Source: Pseudomonadota bacterium (lineage in GTDB: Bacteria > Pseudomonadota > Alphaproteobacteria > Rhizobiales > Beijerinckiaceae). Taken from it: DNA of 53,539 bases. The first letter of the stretch is position 1, and each line of letters starts with the position of its first letter. A program made the position numbers and the translations under genes. Where the stretch lies: contig JAEWKH010000037.1 in assembly GCA_023386155.1 (NCBI GenBank), positions 1 through 53,539 of the forward strand, given 5' to 3'. This document shows positions 40,810 through 47,921 of the stretch, piece by piece. The notes under the pieces are model-generated. The model was not told the DNA's origin. It saw only the letters and a list, made by a program, of their open reading frames with translations, and made no database searches.

Positions 40810-41073
40810 ATGGTTGCCAAGAAGACACAGACCGCTGCGGGTCAGAATATCAAGGAGGCTGCGAATATCCCACCTGCGACGGAATTCGATCCGTCCGGTG
40901 CGCCTCGCCAGATCGTTCCGGATGTCGATCCCGACCATTCCGCGGTTGACAGTAATCCCCGCAAGAACACGACGGCGGATCAGAACCGCATCGACTTCAA
41001 CGATCCGACGCTGATCGGATCGGAGGCTGTCGCCAAGAACCTCGGATATGAGGTCGACGAGGAGGGCGAATAA
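40810..41073 (+). CDS. Small head-region protein of unknown function
   Basis: An 87-residue hydrophilic protein from ATG 40810. It is Pro/Asp/Asn-rich and likely largely disordered (SGAPRQIVPDVDPDHSAVDSNPRKNTTADQN), with a final acidic segment (YEVDEEGE). It sits between the capsid gene and the head-tail connector genes and ends 2 bp before the next start. A head decoration or assembly role is possible from position only. Confidence 0.6.
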   Translation: MVAKKTQTAAGQNIKEAANIPPATEFDPSGAPRQIVPDVDPDHSAVDSNPRKNTTADQNRIDFNDPTLIGSEAVAKNLGYEVDEEGE

Positions 41074-41075
41074 TC

Positions 41076-41375
41076 ATGGCGAACGTCGTCATCACCGAAC
41101 TTGGGCCGCTCTACACCTTGGACGAGGTGAAGGCGTATCTGCGCGTCGAGCACGATGATGACGACGCCCTCATCCAGTCGATCATGGATTCGGCGGAAAA
41201 GCAGGTGCTGCAGTACTGCAACATCAGCCTTGTGCCGCCGGATGCCGAGGCCGTGTTCAAGGAAGCGGCCATGATGGTTGTGGCCTCCGGCTTTGATCTG
41301 CGGGGCGGTGCTGCCGTGACCATTCCGCTCGGCGCCCGGGAGAAGATCGAACCCTACCGCTGGCTGAGGGTGTGA
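41076..41375 (+). CDS. Head-tail connector (HK97 gp6-like)
   Basis: A 99-residue helical protein. LYTLDEVKAYLRVEHDDDDALIQSIMDSAEKQVLQYCN followed by FKEAAMMVVASGFDLRGG and PYRWLRV is the typical gp6 adaptor pattern that forms a ring under the portal. It lies directly before the head closure gene. Confidence 0.85.
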   Translation: MANVVITELGPLYTLDEVKAYLRVEHDDDDALIQSIMDSAEKQVLQYCNISLVPPDAEAVFKEAAMMVVASGFDLRGGAAVTIPLGAREKIEPYRWLRV

Positions 41376-41376
41376 T

Positions 41377-41730
41377 ATGCCGATTCAACCGGGTCAGCTT
41401 CGCGACCGCCTCATCTTCCAGCGCCGTGGCGCCGTGAAGGACCAATACGGCAACGATCAAATCGGTCCCTGGGAGGACGTGGTCACGGTCGCGGCCCGCG
41501 TGACGGTTTCGCCTGGTCGGGAGACGGTGGCAGCATCGAGGCTGCAGGGCGTCAATCCCGTCGATGTCTGGGTTCGGTATTCATCTGACACCGCTGGCAT
41601 CAGGACCGAATGGCGCGCGCTCGATGCGCGTGACTCATGCCGCGTGTTCGCTATCCTCAGCATCACGGATCCGGAAGAATACAGAGGGCAATACCGCCTC
41701 CTGTCCTGCACCCTTGGAGGAGCGAGCTGA
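41377..41730 (+). CDS. Phage head closure protein (SPP1 gp16-like)
   Basis: A 117-residue beta-rich protein: PGQLRDRLIFQRRGAVKDQYGNDQIGPWEDVVTVAARVTVSPGRET, VWVRYSSDTAGIRTEWRALDA and YRGQYRLLSCTL match head closure/neck proteins that plug the filled capsid. Starts at ATG 41377 2 bp after the connector gene, and its TGA overlaps the next ATG. Confidence 0.85.
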   Translation: MPIQPGQLRDRLIFQRRGAVKDQYGNDQIGPWEDVVTVAARVTVSPGRETVAASRLQGVNPVDVWVRYSSDTAGIRTEWRALDARDSCRVFAILSITDPEEYRGQYRLLSCTLGGAS

Positions 41731-42026
41731 TGCCCCGCGTCACCTTCACCCGCGATTTCGATTTCCGGGCCGCCCCGGGCGTGATCATCGAGCACAAGGC
41801 GGGGCAAACCTACATGACGACAACCCCAGCCGCTAAGGCCGCCGTTGAGGCAGGAGCTGCAACCTATGACAAAGGTTCAGAACAAGGTTCGTCTGGCGAA
41901 GCGGCTCGCAGCGATCCAGGGCGCCCCTCGAAAAGCCATCCACGAAGCGCTCAAGCAAGGCGCGGAGGAGTTGACGGCAATGCAGAGGCGCCTGGCGCCG
42001 GTCAAGAGCGGGGATCTGAAGAATAG
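41730..42026 (+). CDS. Small neck-region protein overlapping the gp10-like gene
   Basis: A 98-residue frame beginning at ATG 41730 in the stop of the head closure gene. The first ~48 residues (RVTFTRDFDFRAAPGVIIEHKAGQTYMTTTPAAKAAVEAG) are a plausible small beta-hairpin domain. The remaining ~50 are Ser/Gly/Arg-rich and overlap the gp10-like gene in another frame by 161 bp, so they may be unselected. Small proteins of this kind with an overlapping tail are common in this place of siphovirus genomes. Confidence 0.5.
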   Translation: MPRVTFTRDFDFRAAPGVIIEHKAGQTYMTTTPAAKAAVEAGAATYDKGSEQGSSGEAARSDPGRPSKSHPRSAQARRGGVDGNAEAPGAGQERGSEE

Positions 42027-42372
42027 CATCGGCTATACCTTCGGCGCCTACCGGCTGGACAATGCCAATGTCCGCGGCGTGAGCGCCGGCGGCGGGGCAG
42101 CAGATCCGGATTTGAGCGTCACGATCCATGCCGGGGACAAGAAGGCATGGTATGCCGCGCTGGTCGAGTTCGGCACGTCAGCCCATATGATCAAGCCGAA
42201 GCGGCCTGGCGGCCTTCTGAACATCTATGGCCGGCTCATCCCGAGCGTGAACCATCCCGGCGCCAGTGCGCAGCCATTCTTTTACCCGGCGTGGCGGGCG
42301 ATCCGGAAGCGGATTAGATCCCGCATCAGCCGGGCCACCACGAGATCGGTCAAACAGGCTGCTGGCCAATGA
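41866..42372 (+). CDS. HK97 gp10-like neck/tail protein
   Basis: A 168-residue protein from ATG 41866. The helical start (RLAAIQGAPRKAIHEALKQGAEELTAMQRRLAPVKSGDLKNSIGYTFG) and the later YAALVEFGTSAH and HPGASAQPFFYPAWRAIR segments are the gp10 family hallmarks. It probably completes the neck between head and tail. The end overlaps the next gene by 4 bp. Confidence 0.88.
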   Translation: MTKVQNKVRLAKRLAAIQGAPRKAIHEALKQGAEELTAMQRRLAPVKSGDLKNSIGYTFGAYRLDNANVRGVSAGGGAADPDLSVTIHAGDKKAWYAALVEFGTSAHMIKPKRPGGLLNIYGRLIPSVNHPGASAQPFFYPAWRAIRKRIRSRISRATTRSVKQAAGQ

Positions 42373-42764
42373 GTGATCCATCGCTCCCTTTGCAGAATGC
42401 CTATTGGTCACGCCTGCAAGATCAGGTGGCCGAGGTGCAGGATCGTGTCTATGACCGCGTCCCGGCGACGGCAATCTTTCCATATCTCGAGATTGGGGAG
42501 ATTCAGACGATCTCAGATGGCGCCGATTGCCTCGACTCCACGGAGGTATTTGTGACGCTTCACGTTTGGTCCCGTGCGGTCGGCCAGGTGGAGGCTCGCA
42601 GGCTGGCCGCCGCGGCGCGCACGGCTCTGCATGGCTGGCTTCCCGCTCTCGAGGGCTTCCGGGTCGTGGAGCACGAGCACCGCGACACCCGTACCCTGGA
42701 TGATCCTGATGGCGTTACTTCGCATGCCGTCCTGAGCTTTAGGGCGCTGATCGATCCACTTTAA
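42369..42764 (+). CDS. Tail completion protein (DUF3168, gp17-like)
   Basis: A 131-residue alpha/beta protein: helical start LPLQNAYWSRLQDQVAEVQDRVYDRVP, then FPYLEIGEIQTI, VFVTLHVWSR, and AAAARTALHGWLPALEGFRVVEHEHRDTRTLDD. This is the DUF3168 pattern of tail terminators that cap the tail tube. It overlaps the gp10-like gene and precedes the tail tube gene. Confidence 0.88.
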   Translation: MSDPSLPLQNAYWSRLQDQVAEVQDRVYDRVPATAIFPYLEIGEIQTISDGADCLDSTEVFVTLHVWSRAVGQVEARRLAAAARTALHGWLPALEGFRVVEHEHRDTRTLDDPDGVTSHAVLSFRALIDPL

Positions 42765-42807
42765 ACCGCGCTTCCCGGCTGGAAGCACTTCACTTGAGGA
42801 TAAAGCT

Positions 42808-43266
42808 ATGGCCGCTCCGCAAACCCTGCGATTTGGCGCGGGTGCACTTTACATTGGCGATGGCGCTACGCCAGAGGTCTTCACCAAGGTCTGCGGTTTC
42901 ACCGAAATGGAACTGACGATCGACAAGGAGACGAACGACACGACCGTGCCGGATTGTGACGATCCGGACGCTGCGGCTTGGACCGAGCGCGATGTCGTCT
43001 CTCTGTCCTGGTCGTTCTCGGCCTCCGGTGTCGTCGCCGTTGAGGCAGTCCCGCTCCTGGAGGATGCAACGCTGAGCTCGGCACCCAGCAACATCCGCCT
43101 TGATCTTGCCGGGGCAGGATCGGGAGGCAGCACGCCTGTGCGTCGTTACGCCGGGCGGGCCCATGTGACCCAAAGCCTTTCCGCATCGCGCGGCGAAAAA
43201 TGGCAGACCGAGGTCTCAGGCGAAGGCGATGGTGCGCTGACGGTCACCAGCGTGGCGGCTGCCTGA
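42808..43266 (+). CDS. Major tail tube protein
   Basis: A 152-residue beta-rich protein with conserved TMELTIDKETNDTTVPDCDDPDAAAWTERDVVSLSWSFSASGVVAVEA and a C-terminal strand region around GEGDGALTVTSVAAA. It matches the phage major tail protein family in size and position, after the tail terminator and before the chaperones. The TGA overlaps the ATG of the next gene. Confidence 0.85.
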   Translation: MAAPQTLRFGAGALYIGDGATPEVFTKVCGFTEMELTIDKETNDTTVPDCDDPDAAAWTERDVVSLSWSFSASGVVAVEAVPLLEDATLSSAPSNIRLDLAGAGSGGSTPVRRYAGRAHVTQSLSASRGEKWQTEVSGEGDGALTVTSVAAA

Positions 43267-43667
43267 TGTCGCGTGACGCCTCGATTTCATTCGATTGGGC
43301 TGACGGCCCTCAGACCTTCCGCCTACCGATCGGTCAGCTTCGGGAGCTGCAGGAAAAGACCGGCGTCGGTCCCCTGCGGCTTTTCCAGAGACTCATGGAT
43401 GGTTCTTGGATGGTCGATGACGCCAGGGAGATCATCCGTCTGGGCCTGATCGGCGGCGGGATGGAACCGGCAAAGGCTTTGAGCCTGGTCAAGCGCTATG
43501 TGGACGATCGTCCGCTTGTGGAAACGCGGGCGCCGGCCATGCTGGTGCTTGGCGCGGCGCTCCACGGAACGGACCAAGAAGATCAACCGGGAAAAGAGGA
43601 AGCGCCCGAAGCGGCGACGAGCGCAGCCTCATCGGATACGCCGCCCTCTACGGAACGGGAGCCGTGA
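43266..43667 (+). CDS. Tail assembly chaperone 1 (gene transfer agent family)
   Basis: A 133-residue protein: FDWADGPQTFRLPIGQLRELQEKTGVGPLRLFQRLMDGSWMVDDAREIIRLGLIGGGMEPAKALSLVKRYVDDRP is the GTA/tail chaperone pattern of alphaproteobacterial phages. The C-terminal ~35 residues are acidic and Ala/Glu/Pro-rich. Both junctions are 1-bp TGATG overlaps, so the second chaperone is made by reinitiation rather than the frameshift used in lambda. Confidence 0.85.
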   Translation: MSRDASISFDWADGPQTFRLPIGQLRELQEKTGVGPLRLFQRLMDGSWMVDDAREIIRLGLIGGGMEPAKALSLVKRYVDDRPLVETRAPAMLVLGAALHGTDQEDQPGKEEAPEAATSAASSDTPPSTEREP

Positions 43668-43834
43668 TGGGCTTCCCGCCCCGTGAGGTGGATGCCATGA
43701 GCCTGTGGCAGTTCTTCGCCTGTCTCGACGGCTGGAATGCGGCTCACGGTGGCGAAAAGAACAAGGAAATGACGGATGCGGAGTTCGAAGCTGCAAGCCG
43801 TGCCTATGACGCCTTCCCGGATCAGACGACATAA
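43667..43834 (+). CDS. Tail assembly chaperone 2, 55 residues
   Basis: A short gene starting in the stop codon of the first chaperone gene. The protein (FPPREVDAMSLWQFFACLDGWNAAHG then MTDAEFEAASRAYDAFPD) resembles the small chaperone encoded before the tape measure gene in GTA-like phages (rcc01693-type). Translational coupling through the TGATG junction and strong helical pattern support it being real in spite of its length. Confidence 0.75.
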   Translation: MGFPPREVDAMSLWQFFACLDGWNAAHGGEKNKEMTDAEFEAASRAYDAFPDQTT

Positions 43835-43841
43835 GGGGCGA

Positions 43842-44096
43842 TCAGGCGCGCTGGCGCTCAAACAGCACTAGGTATCCGGCTCCCCACGTCCACATGCCCA
43901 GCGTCAGGACAAGTACCGCCAATCTGAGCAGGAAAACCAGCAGGTTCGTGTCCTTATGATCCGAGAAATAGATAGCGTTCCAGCCATCCTGGTTATGCTT
44001 CTCGATTGTGGCGTCCAAGGTTCGTCGGGGGTTGGTCGTGAGAAGCCCAATTAGGCCGCCCGAAAGGCTGACCCGAACTACCTTATTCATTTTCAT
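43842..44096 (-). CDS. Small membrane protein on the opposite strand in the tail module
   Basis: An 84-residue protein from ATG 44096 with GGAGAG directly upstream. The N-terminal half is soluble (VRVSLSGGLIGLLTTNPRRTLDATIEKHNQDGWNAIYFSDH); the C-terminal half forms one long or two short transmembrane segments (LLVFLLRLAVLVLTLGMWTWGAGYLVLF). It sits between the tail chaperone and tape measure genes, both rightward. I recall similar proteins in chromosomes and prophages without assigned function. It is probably a moron expressed in the lysogen. Confidence 0.7.
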   Translation of the reverse strand: MKMNKVVRVSLSGGLIGLLTTNPRRTLDATIEKHNQDGWNAIYFSDHKDTNLLVFLLRLAVLVLTLGMWTWGAGYLVLFERQRA

Positions 44097-44128
44097 GATC
44101 TCTCCTGACCTTACGTGAGGTGTTTCTT

Positions 44129-46624
44129 GTGGCTACCGACATCGAACGACTGACAGTCGTCCTCGAGGCGAACATCAAGAAATATGAAAAAGAAATGGCG
44201 CGCACGCGTCAAGTCGTAGACAAAGCCATGCGCGATGTGGAGCAGCGAACCCAGCAAGCGGCCAGCCGCATTGAAAAGATGATGGGGACAGCCGCTTCTC
44301 GGGTAGCAATGGGCTTTCGGCAGGTTGGGGCGGCTGCTGGCGCTTATCTCTCTCTCGGAGCACTGAAGTTATATGCCGATGCCTGGACGGAGTCGGCCAA
44401 TAAGATTGCCGCCGCCGGCGAGGCGACGGGCAGCGTTGCGCAGCGCCAGAAGGAGCTTGCAGACCTCGCCATCCGCACGAGGTCCGAGTTCGGCGCGACC
44501 GTGGAGCTCTATACAGGTTTGAGCCGATCGACGGCGGAGCTTGGGGCAACCCAGGCCCAAGTCGCTCAGGCCACGGAAACCATCAACAAGGCCTTTTCTG
44601 TCGGCGGGCAGTCGGCATCGGCTGCATCAGGTGCGATCCTTCAGCTGAACCAAGCCATGGCGGCCGGCGCGTTGCGCGGCGATGAACTGAACTCCATCCT
44701 GGAAGGTGCGCCGCCGCTTGCCCGGCTCATCGCCAAGGAGTTCGGTGTCTCCATAGGGCAGCTCAAAAAGCTCGGTGAGGACGGGAAGCTCACTGCCGAC
44801 CGCATCTTCAAAGCGATACTCAACGGTTCGAAGGAAATCGATGCGCAGTTTGCAAAGACCAATTCGACGATTGGGCAGAGCCTCACGAACCTCAACACGG
44901 CGCTCACGGCCTATGTCGGGCAGGCCGATAAGGCCAATGGATCATCCGCCAAGATTGCCGGTCTCATCAATGGCATTGCGAACAATGCCGAAGTTGCAAT
45001 CCCCGCTTTGGTTGCCTTCGGCGTTGCCCTTGCGGTCGCGACAGGTGGGTTGAGCCTCGTCGGCTCGGCGGTCGCCGGCGGCGCGACGGCCCTCTATCTG
45101 TTCAGCGATGCCCTGAGGCCGATCTCAGGCGAGCTTGCGACCTTGGCGGATTATGCTGCCGTCGCTTTCGATATGGCCACAAGACTAGGCGGTGAAGCCG
45201 CAAAAGCCATCCAAGCGGCCTTTGCGCAAGCGGCTGATTACATCACGACGGCACTGTCATCGGTCGGCATCGATGGCGGTCAGACGATGGAGTTCCTTGT
45301 CAGGGCCATCAAGGCACAGGTGAATGGCATCATCGGAACGTTCGTGTTCATGGCGAAGACCGTTCTTGCGACATGGAACAATCTCGGAGCGGCTCTGGCA
45401 GAGACGATCGTCAACGCCATGAATGGCGTCATTGCAACCATACAGTCCGCCGTGCAGGCGATCGTCGGCGCCATCAACGGAATCATTCAGAAGGCAAATA
45501 GCCTTTCCGCAATCGTCAGTGGACCTCAATTCGACCTCATGGGAGGGGTGGACCTCGGAAGGATTGAGAACCGCTTTGCCGGGGCAGGAGAGACCGCCGG
45601 AAAGGCTTATGGAGAAGCCTTCAAGGCTCTGACCGCCGATTACATAGGCCAGGCGGCTTCCGCGGTTGGTGACGCGCTGCAGGAAATCCGGAACCAAGCC
45701 AACATCCGCGCACAGGACAGTGCCGAGCAGAGCCGCCGCAACAATCAAGCGGGGTACACTCCTCAATCTACCTTCTCGGGAAACACCAGCAACCTTCACG
45801 CGGCTCCAGGCAGCGGCGATGGCAAGAAGGGCAAGAAGAACGAGTACGAGCGCGAAATCGCCAATATGGAGAAGCGCATCGGCCTGATGAACACCGAGCG
45901 CGAGACCCTCGGGAGGTCGGCATTCGAAGCCACGAAAGCCGAGGCTGCTTTCAGGCTTCTGGAAGCCGCAAAGCAGGCCAACGTTCCCGTGACCGACGCT
46001 CTGCGGGCCAATGTGGACAAGCTCGCCACGGCATACGCGCTCGCATCGACCCAACTCGAGGAAGCGAAAGCCGCTCAGGAACGCTACCAGCAGACCATGC
46101 AGGAGCTCGGCGGCGTCGCCAAGGATGCGCTCGGCGGGTTCATCAGCGATCTGCGAGAGGGTAAAGATGCAGCCGCGGCACTTGAGAACATGCTTTCCCG
46201 TGTGGCTGATCGGCTGCTCGACATGGCCATCAACAGCATCTTCGACAGCAAGGGCGGTGGCGGTCTTTTGGGTTCGCTCCTCGGCGGCCTGACAGGCGGC
46301 GGAGGTGGTCTCTCGTTCAATCCGACAGGTCGCGCCGGCGGCGGCCCGGTCAAGGCCGGTGTCGGCTACACCGTCGGTGAGAGCGGCCGCGAAACCTTCG
46401 TGCCTACGACGCCAGGGCGGATCGTCCCGAACGGAAAGGGAGGCGGACTTCAGGTCGTCGTCAACAACATGGCTGGAGCGCAGGTCGGTACGAGGCAGGA
46501 GCGGGCTCCAAACGGCGATATGAGGGTCATGCTCGACGTCGTGAAGGCGGACATGATGCGCGAAACCACACGAAACGGCACCTTCTCCAAAGCTCTTGGT
46601 GCGCCGGCTCAAGTGAGGGGCTAA
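44129..46624 (+). CDS. Tail tape measure protein
   Basis: An 831-residue protein from GTG 44129. Residues ~1-60 are a coiled coil; residues ~60-260 are the tape measure domain (RGDELNSILEGAPPLARLIAKEFGVSIGQLKKLGEDGKLTADRIFKAIL). Hydrophobic segments occur near residues 285-325 and 410-460. The middle/C-terminal part is helical and the end is Gly-rich (GGGLLGSLLGGLTGGGGGLSF then GGPVKAGVGYTVGESGRETFVP). At ~1.5 angstrom per residue this implies a tail of roughly 120-130 nm. Confidence 0.93.
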   Translation: MATDIERLTVVLEANIKKYEKEMARTRQVVDKAMRDVEQRTQQAASRIEKMMGTAASRVAMGFRQVGAAAGAYLSLGALKLYADAWTESANKIAAAGEATGSVAQRQKELADLAIRTRSEFGATVELYTGLSRSTAELGATQAQVAQATETINKAFSVGGQSASAASGAILQLNQAMAAGALRGDELNSILEGAPPLARLIAKEFGVSIGQLKKLGEDGKLTADRIFKAILNGSKEIDAQFAKTNSTIGQSLTNLNTALTAYVGQADKANGSSAKIAGLINGIANNAEVAIPALVAFGVALAVATGGLSLVGSAVAGGATALYLFSDALRPISGELATLADYAAVAFDMATRLGGEAAKAIQAAFAQAADYITTALSSVGIDGGQTMEFLVRAIKAQVNGIIGTFVFMAKTVLATWNNLGAALAETIVNAMNGVIATIQSAVQAIVGAINGIIQKANSLSAIVSGPQFDLMGGVDLGRIENRFAGAGETAGKAYGEAFKALTADYIGQAASAVGDALQEIRNQANIRAQDSAEQSRRNNQAGYTPQSTFSGNTSNLHAAPGSGDGKKGKKNEYEREIANMEKRIGLMNTERETLGRSAFEATKAEAAFRLLEAAKQANVPVTDALRANVDKLATAYALASTQLEEAKAAQERYQQTMQELGGVAKDALGGFISDLREGKDAAAALENMLSRVADRLLDMAINSIFDSKGGGGLLGSLLGGLTGGGGGLSFNPTGRAGGGPVKAGVGYTVGESGRETFVPTTPGRIVPNGKGGGLQVVVNNMAGAQVGTRQERAPNGDMRVMLDVVKADMMRETTRNGTFSKALGAPAQVRG

Positions 46625-46999
46625 ATGGCATATCCCCTTTGGCCGACGACGCTTCCCGTCATTCCCCTTCGTGACGGCTCGGGCCCGGAATCGCTCTTTC
46701 AGCCTCCGATCGAAACCGAGATGGAGGACGGGCCGCGGCGCGCCCGCCGCAGCTCCTCCACCACATGGGCGATCGTCAATCTGAGGTTCCGCATGACGAA
46801 CGCGCAGTTTGCGGTCTTCCAGGCCTTCGTGCGGGATACGCTCAATCACGGCGCTTCTCGATTCACCATGCCGGTCTGGAGGCCTGGAGCAACCCTGCCG
46901 TTTCCGTCCAAGACGGTGCGCCTGAAGGATCATCCATCCATCCAAGCGCTCGGTTCCTTCAATCTCGTGGGAATGACCTTGTTCGTGAGGGACTACTGA
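46625..46999 (+). CDS. Distal tail protein of unknown type
   Basis: A 124-residue protein starting right after the tape measure stop. Aromatic-rich start (YPLWPTTLPVIPLRDG), then a beta region (TWAIVNLRFRMTNAQFAVFQAFVRDTL) and PSIQALGSFNLVGMTLFVRDY at the end. It occupies the position of tail tip initiator proteins and overlaps the following gene by 1 bp. I do not recognise a named domain with confidence. Confidence 0.75.
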   Translation: MAYPLWPTTLPVIPLRDGSGPESLFQPPIETEMEDGPRRARRSSSTTWAIVNLRFRMTNAQFAVFQAFVRDTLNHGASRFTMPVWRPGATLPFPSKTVRLKDHPSIQALGSFNLVGMTLFVRDY

Positions 47000-47523
47000 T
47001 GGTGAGCCGCCTCTCTGCCGCCATGGAGGAGGCCTATGCCTCGGCTCCGGCGAATGTCGTCATTCTTCACACACTGGAACTCTATCATCCAAGCTGGGGT
47101 ACTCCTGTCCGGCTCGTCACGGGTGATGATGGTCTCGATGCTGCCGAGGTCGTGGCTCTGACGCTTGAGAACGGGACGGTCGCCAATTTTACCGCCATGG
47201 CGTTCGATGTCACGCCTCCAGGGTTCGACGAAGACGGCCCAACGCCGGGAAAAATCCGCGTCGATGGGGTTTCGGCCATGCTGGTCCCGTATCTGGAAGC
47301 TGTCGCGGTGTCGGCGGGCACCATCTCCGTCACCTACCGTGCATACCGTTCCGATGCTCGGTTCGAGCCCGGTGATGTGATTACGGGGCTGCGCATGCGC
47401 CAAGTCAGCGTCTCGGCCACGGCGGTTGAAGGCGAGGTCGGCTTCGAAGAGGTCGGAGGTCAGGCTTTCCCGCGCGCCACCTACGACATCGACAACTATC
47501 CTGGCCTCTTCCTCGCGTCATGA
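46999..47523 (+). CDS. Tail tip protein (DUF1833-like)
   Basis: A 174-residue beta-rich protein from ATG 46999. LETLELYHPSW-type start (VVILHTLELYHPSWGTPVRLVTGDDG), FTAMAFDVTPPGFDEDG, and the end VGGQAFPRATYDIDNYPGLFL fit DUF1833 proteins found between tape measure and NlpC-type genes in GTA-like tails. It overlaps its neighbours on both sides. Confidence 0.75.
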   Translation: MVSRLSAAMEEAYASAPANVVILHTLELYHPSWGTPVRLVTGDDGLDAAEVVALTLENGTVANFTAMAFDVTPPGFDEDGPTPGKIRVDGVSAMLVPYLEAVAVSAGTISVTYRAYRSDARFEPGDVITGLRMRQVSVSATAVEGEVGFEEVGGQAFPRATYDIDNYPGLFLAS

Positions 47524-47921
47524 TGAACCGGGACGCCACTCTCGACGCTCTGGTCTCCAAGTCGTGGGATCGGGCCGCATTCAACTGCTGGATCTTCGTC
47601 CGGACCGTGCGGCGGGATCTCTTCGGCTGCGAGGCCTTGCCGTTCTTCGATGTCGATCTCGTGGACGACCTGCCGAGGCGCCTTGAGACCTTCGCATCGC
47701 ATCCGGCGCGGAGAGCCTGGTCCGAGGTCTTCGACCCACAGGATGGCGATATCGTCATCATGACCCGTGCTGGCCTGCTTCACGCGGGAATCTACCTTGT
47801 GACGGATCGGCGCGGCCGCGTCTGGCACTGCGATGAGCCGCATGGCGTCATCTTCGAAACTCTGACGGAGCTGAAAGAGCTTCGCCGCTGGAAACCTCGA
47901 TTCTTTCGTCATCATCCATGA
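47520..47921 (+). CDS. NlpC/P60-like tail peptidase
   Basis: A 133-residue protein with Cys23 (AAFNCWIFVRTVRRDLFG) and His88 (RAGLLHAGIYLV), the Cys-His pair of NlpC/P60 cysteine peptidases, and DGDIVIM before the His. It probably cleaves peptidoglycan locally during DNA entry. It overlaps the tail tip gene (4 bp) and the J-like gene (4 bp). Confidence 0.82.
   Translation: MMNRDATLDALVSKSWDRAAFNCWIFVRTVRRDLFGCEALPFFDVDLVDDLPRRLETFASHPARRAWSEVFDPQDGDIVIMTRAGLLHAGIYLVTDRRGRVWHCDEPHGVIFETLTELKELRRWKPRFFRHHP

Noticed and set aside
45257..46945. Long antisense open frame (562 codons) opposite the tape measure gene
   Set aside because: It mirrors the tape measure coding sequence, has no ribosome binding site or recognisable domain, and arises from the codon bias of the sense strand.
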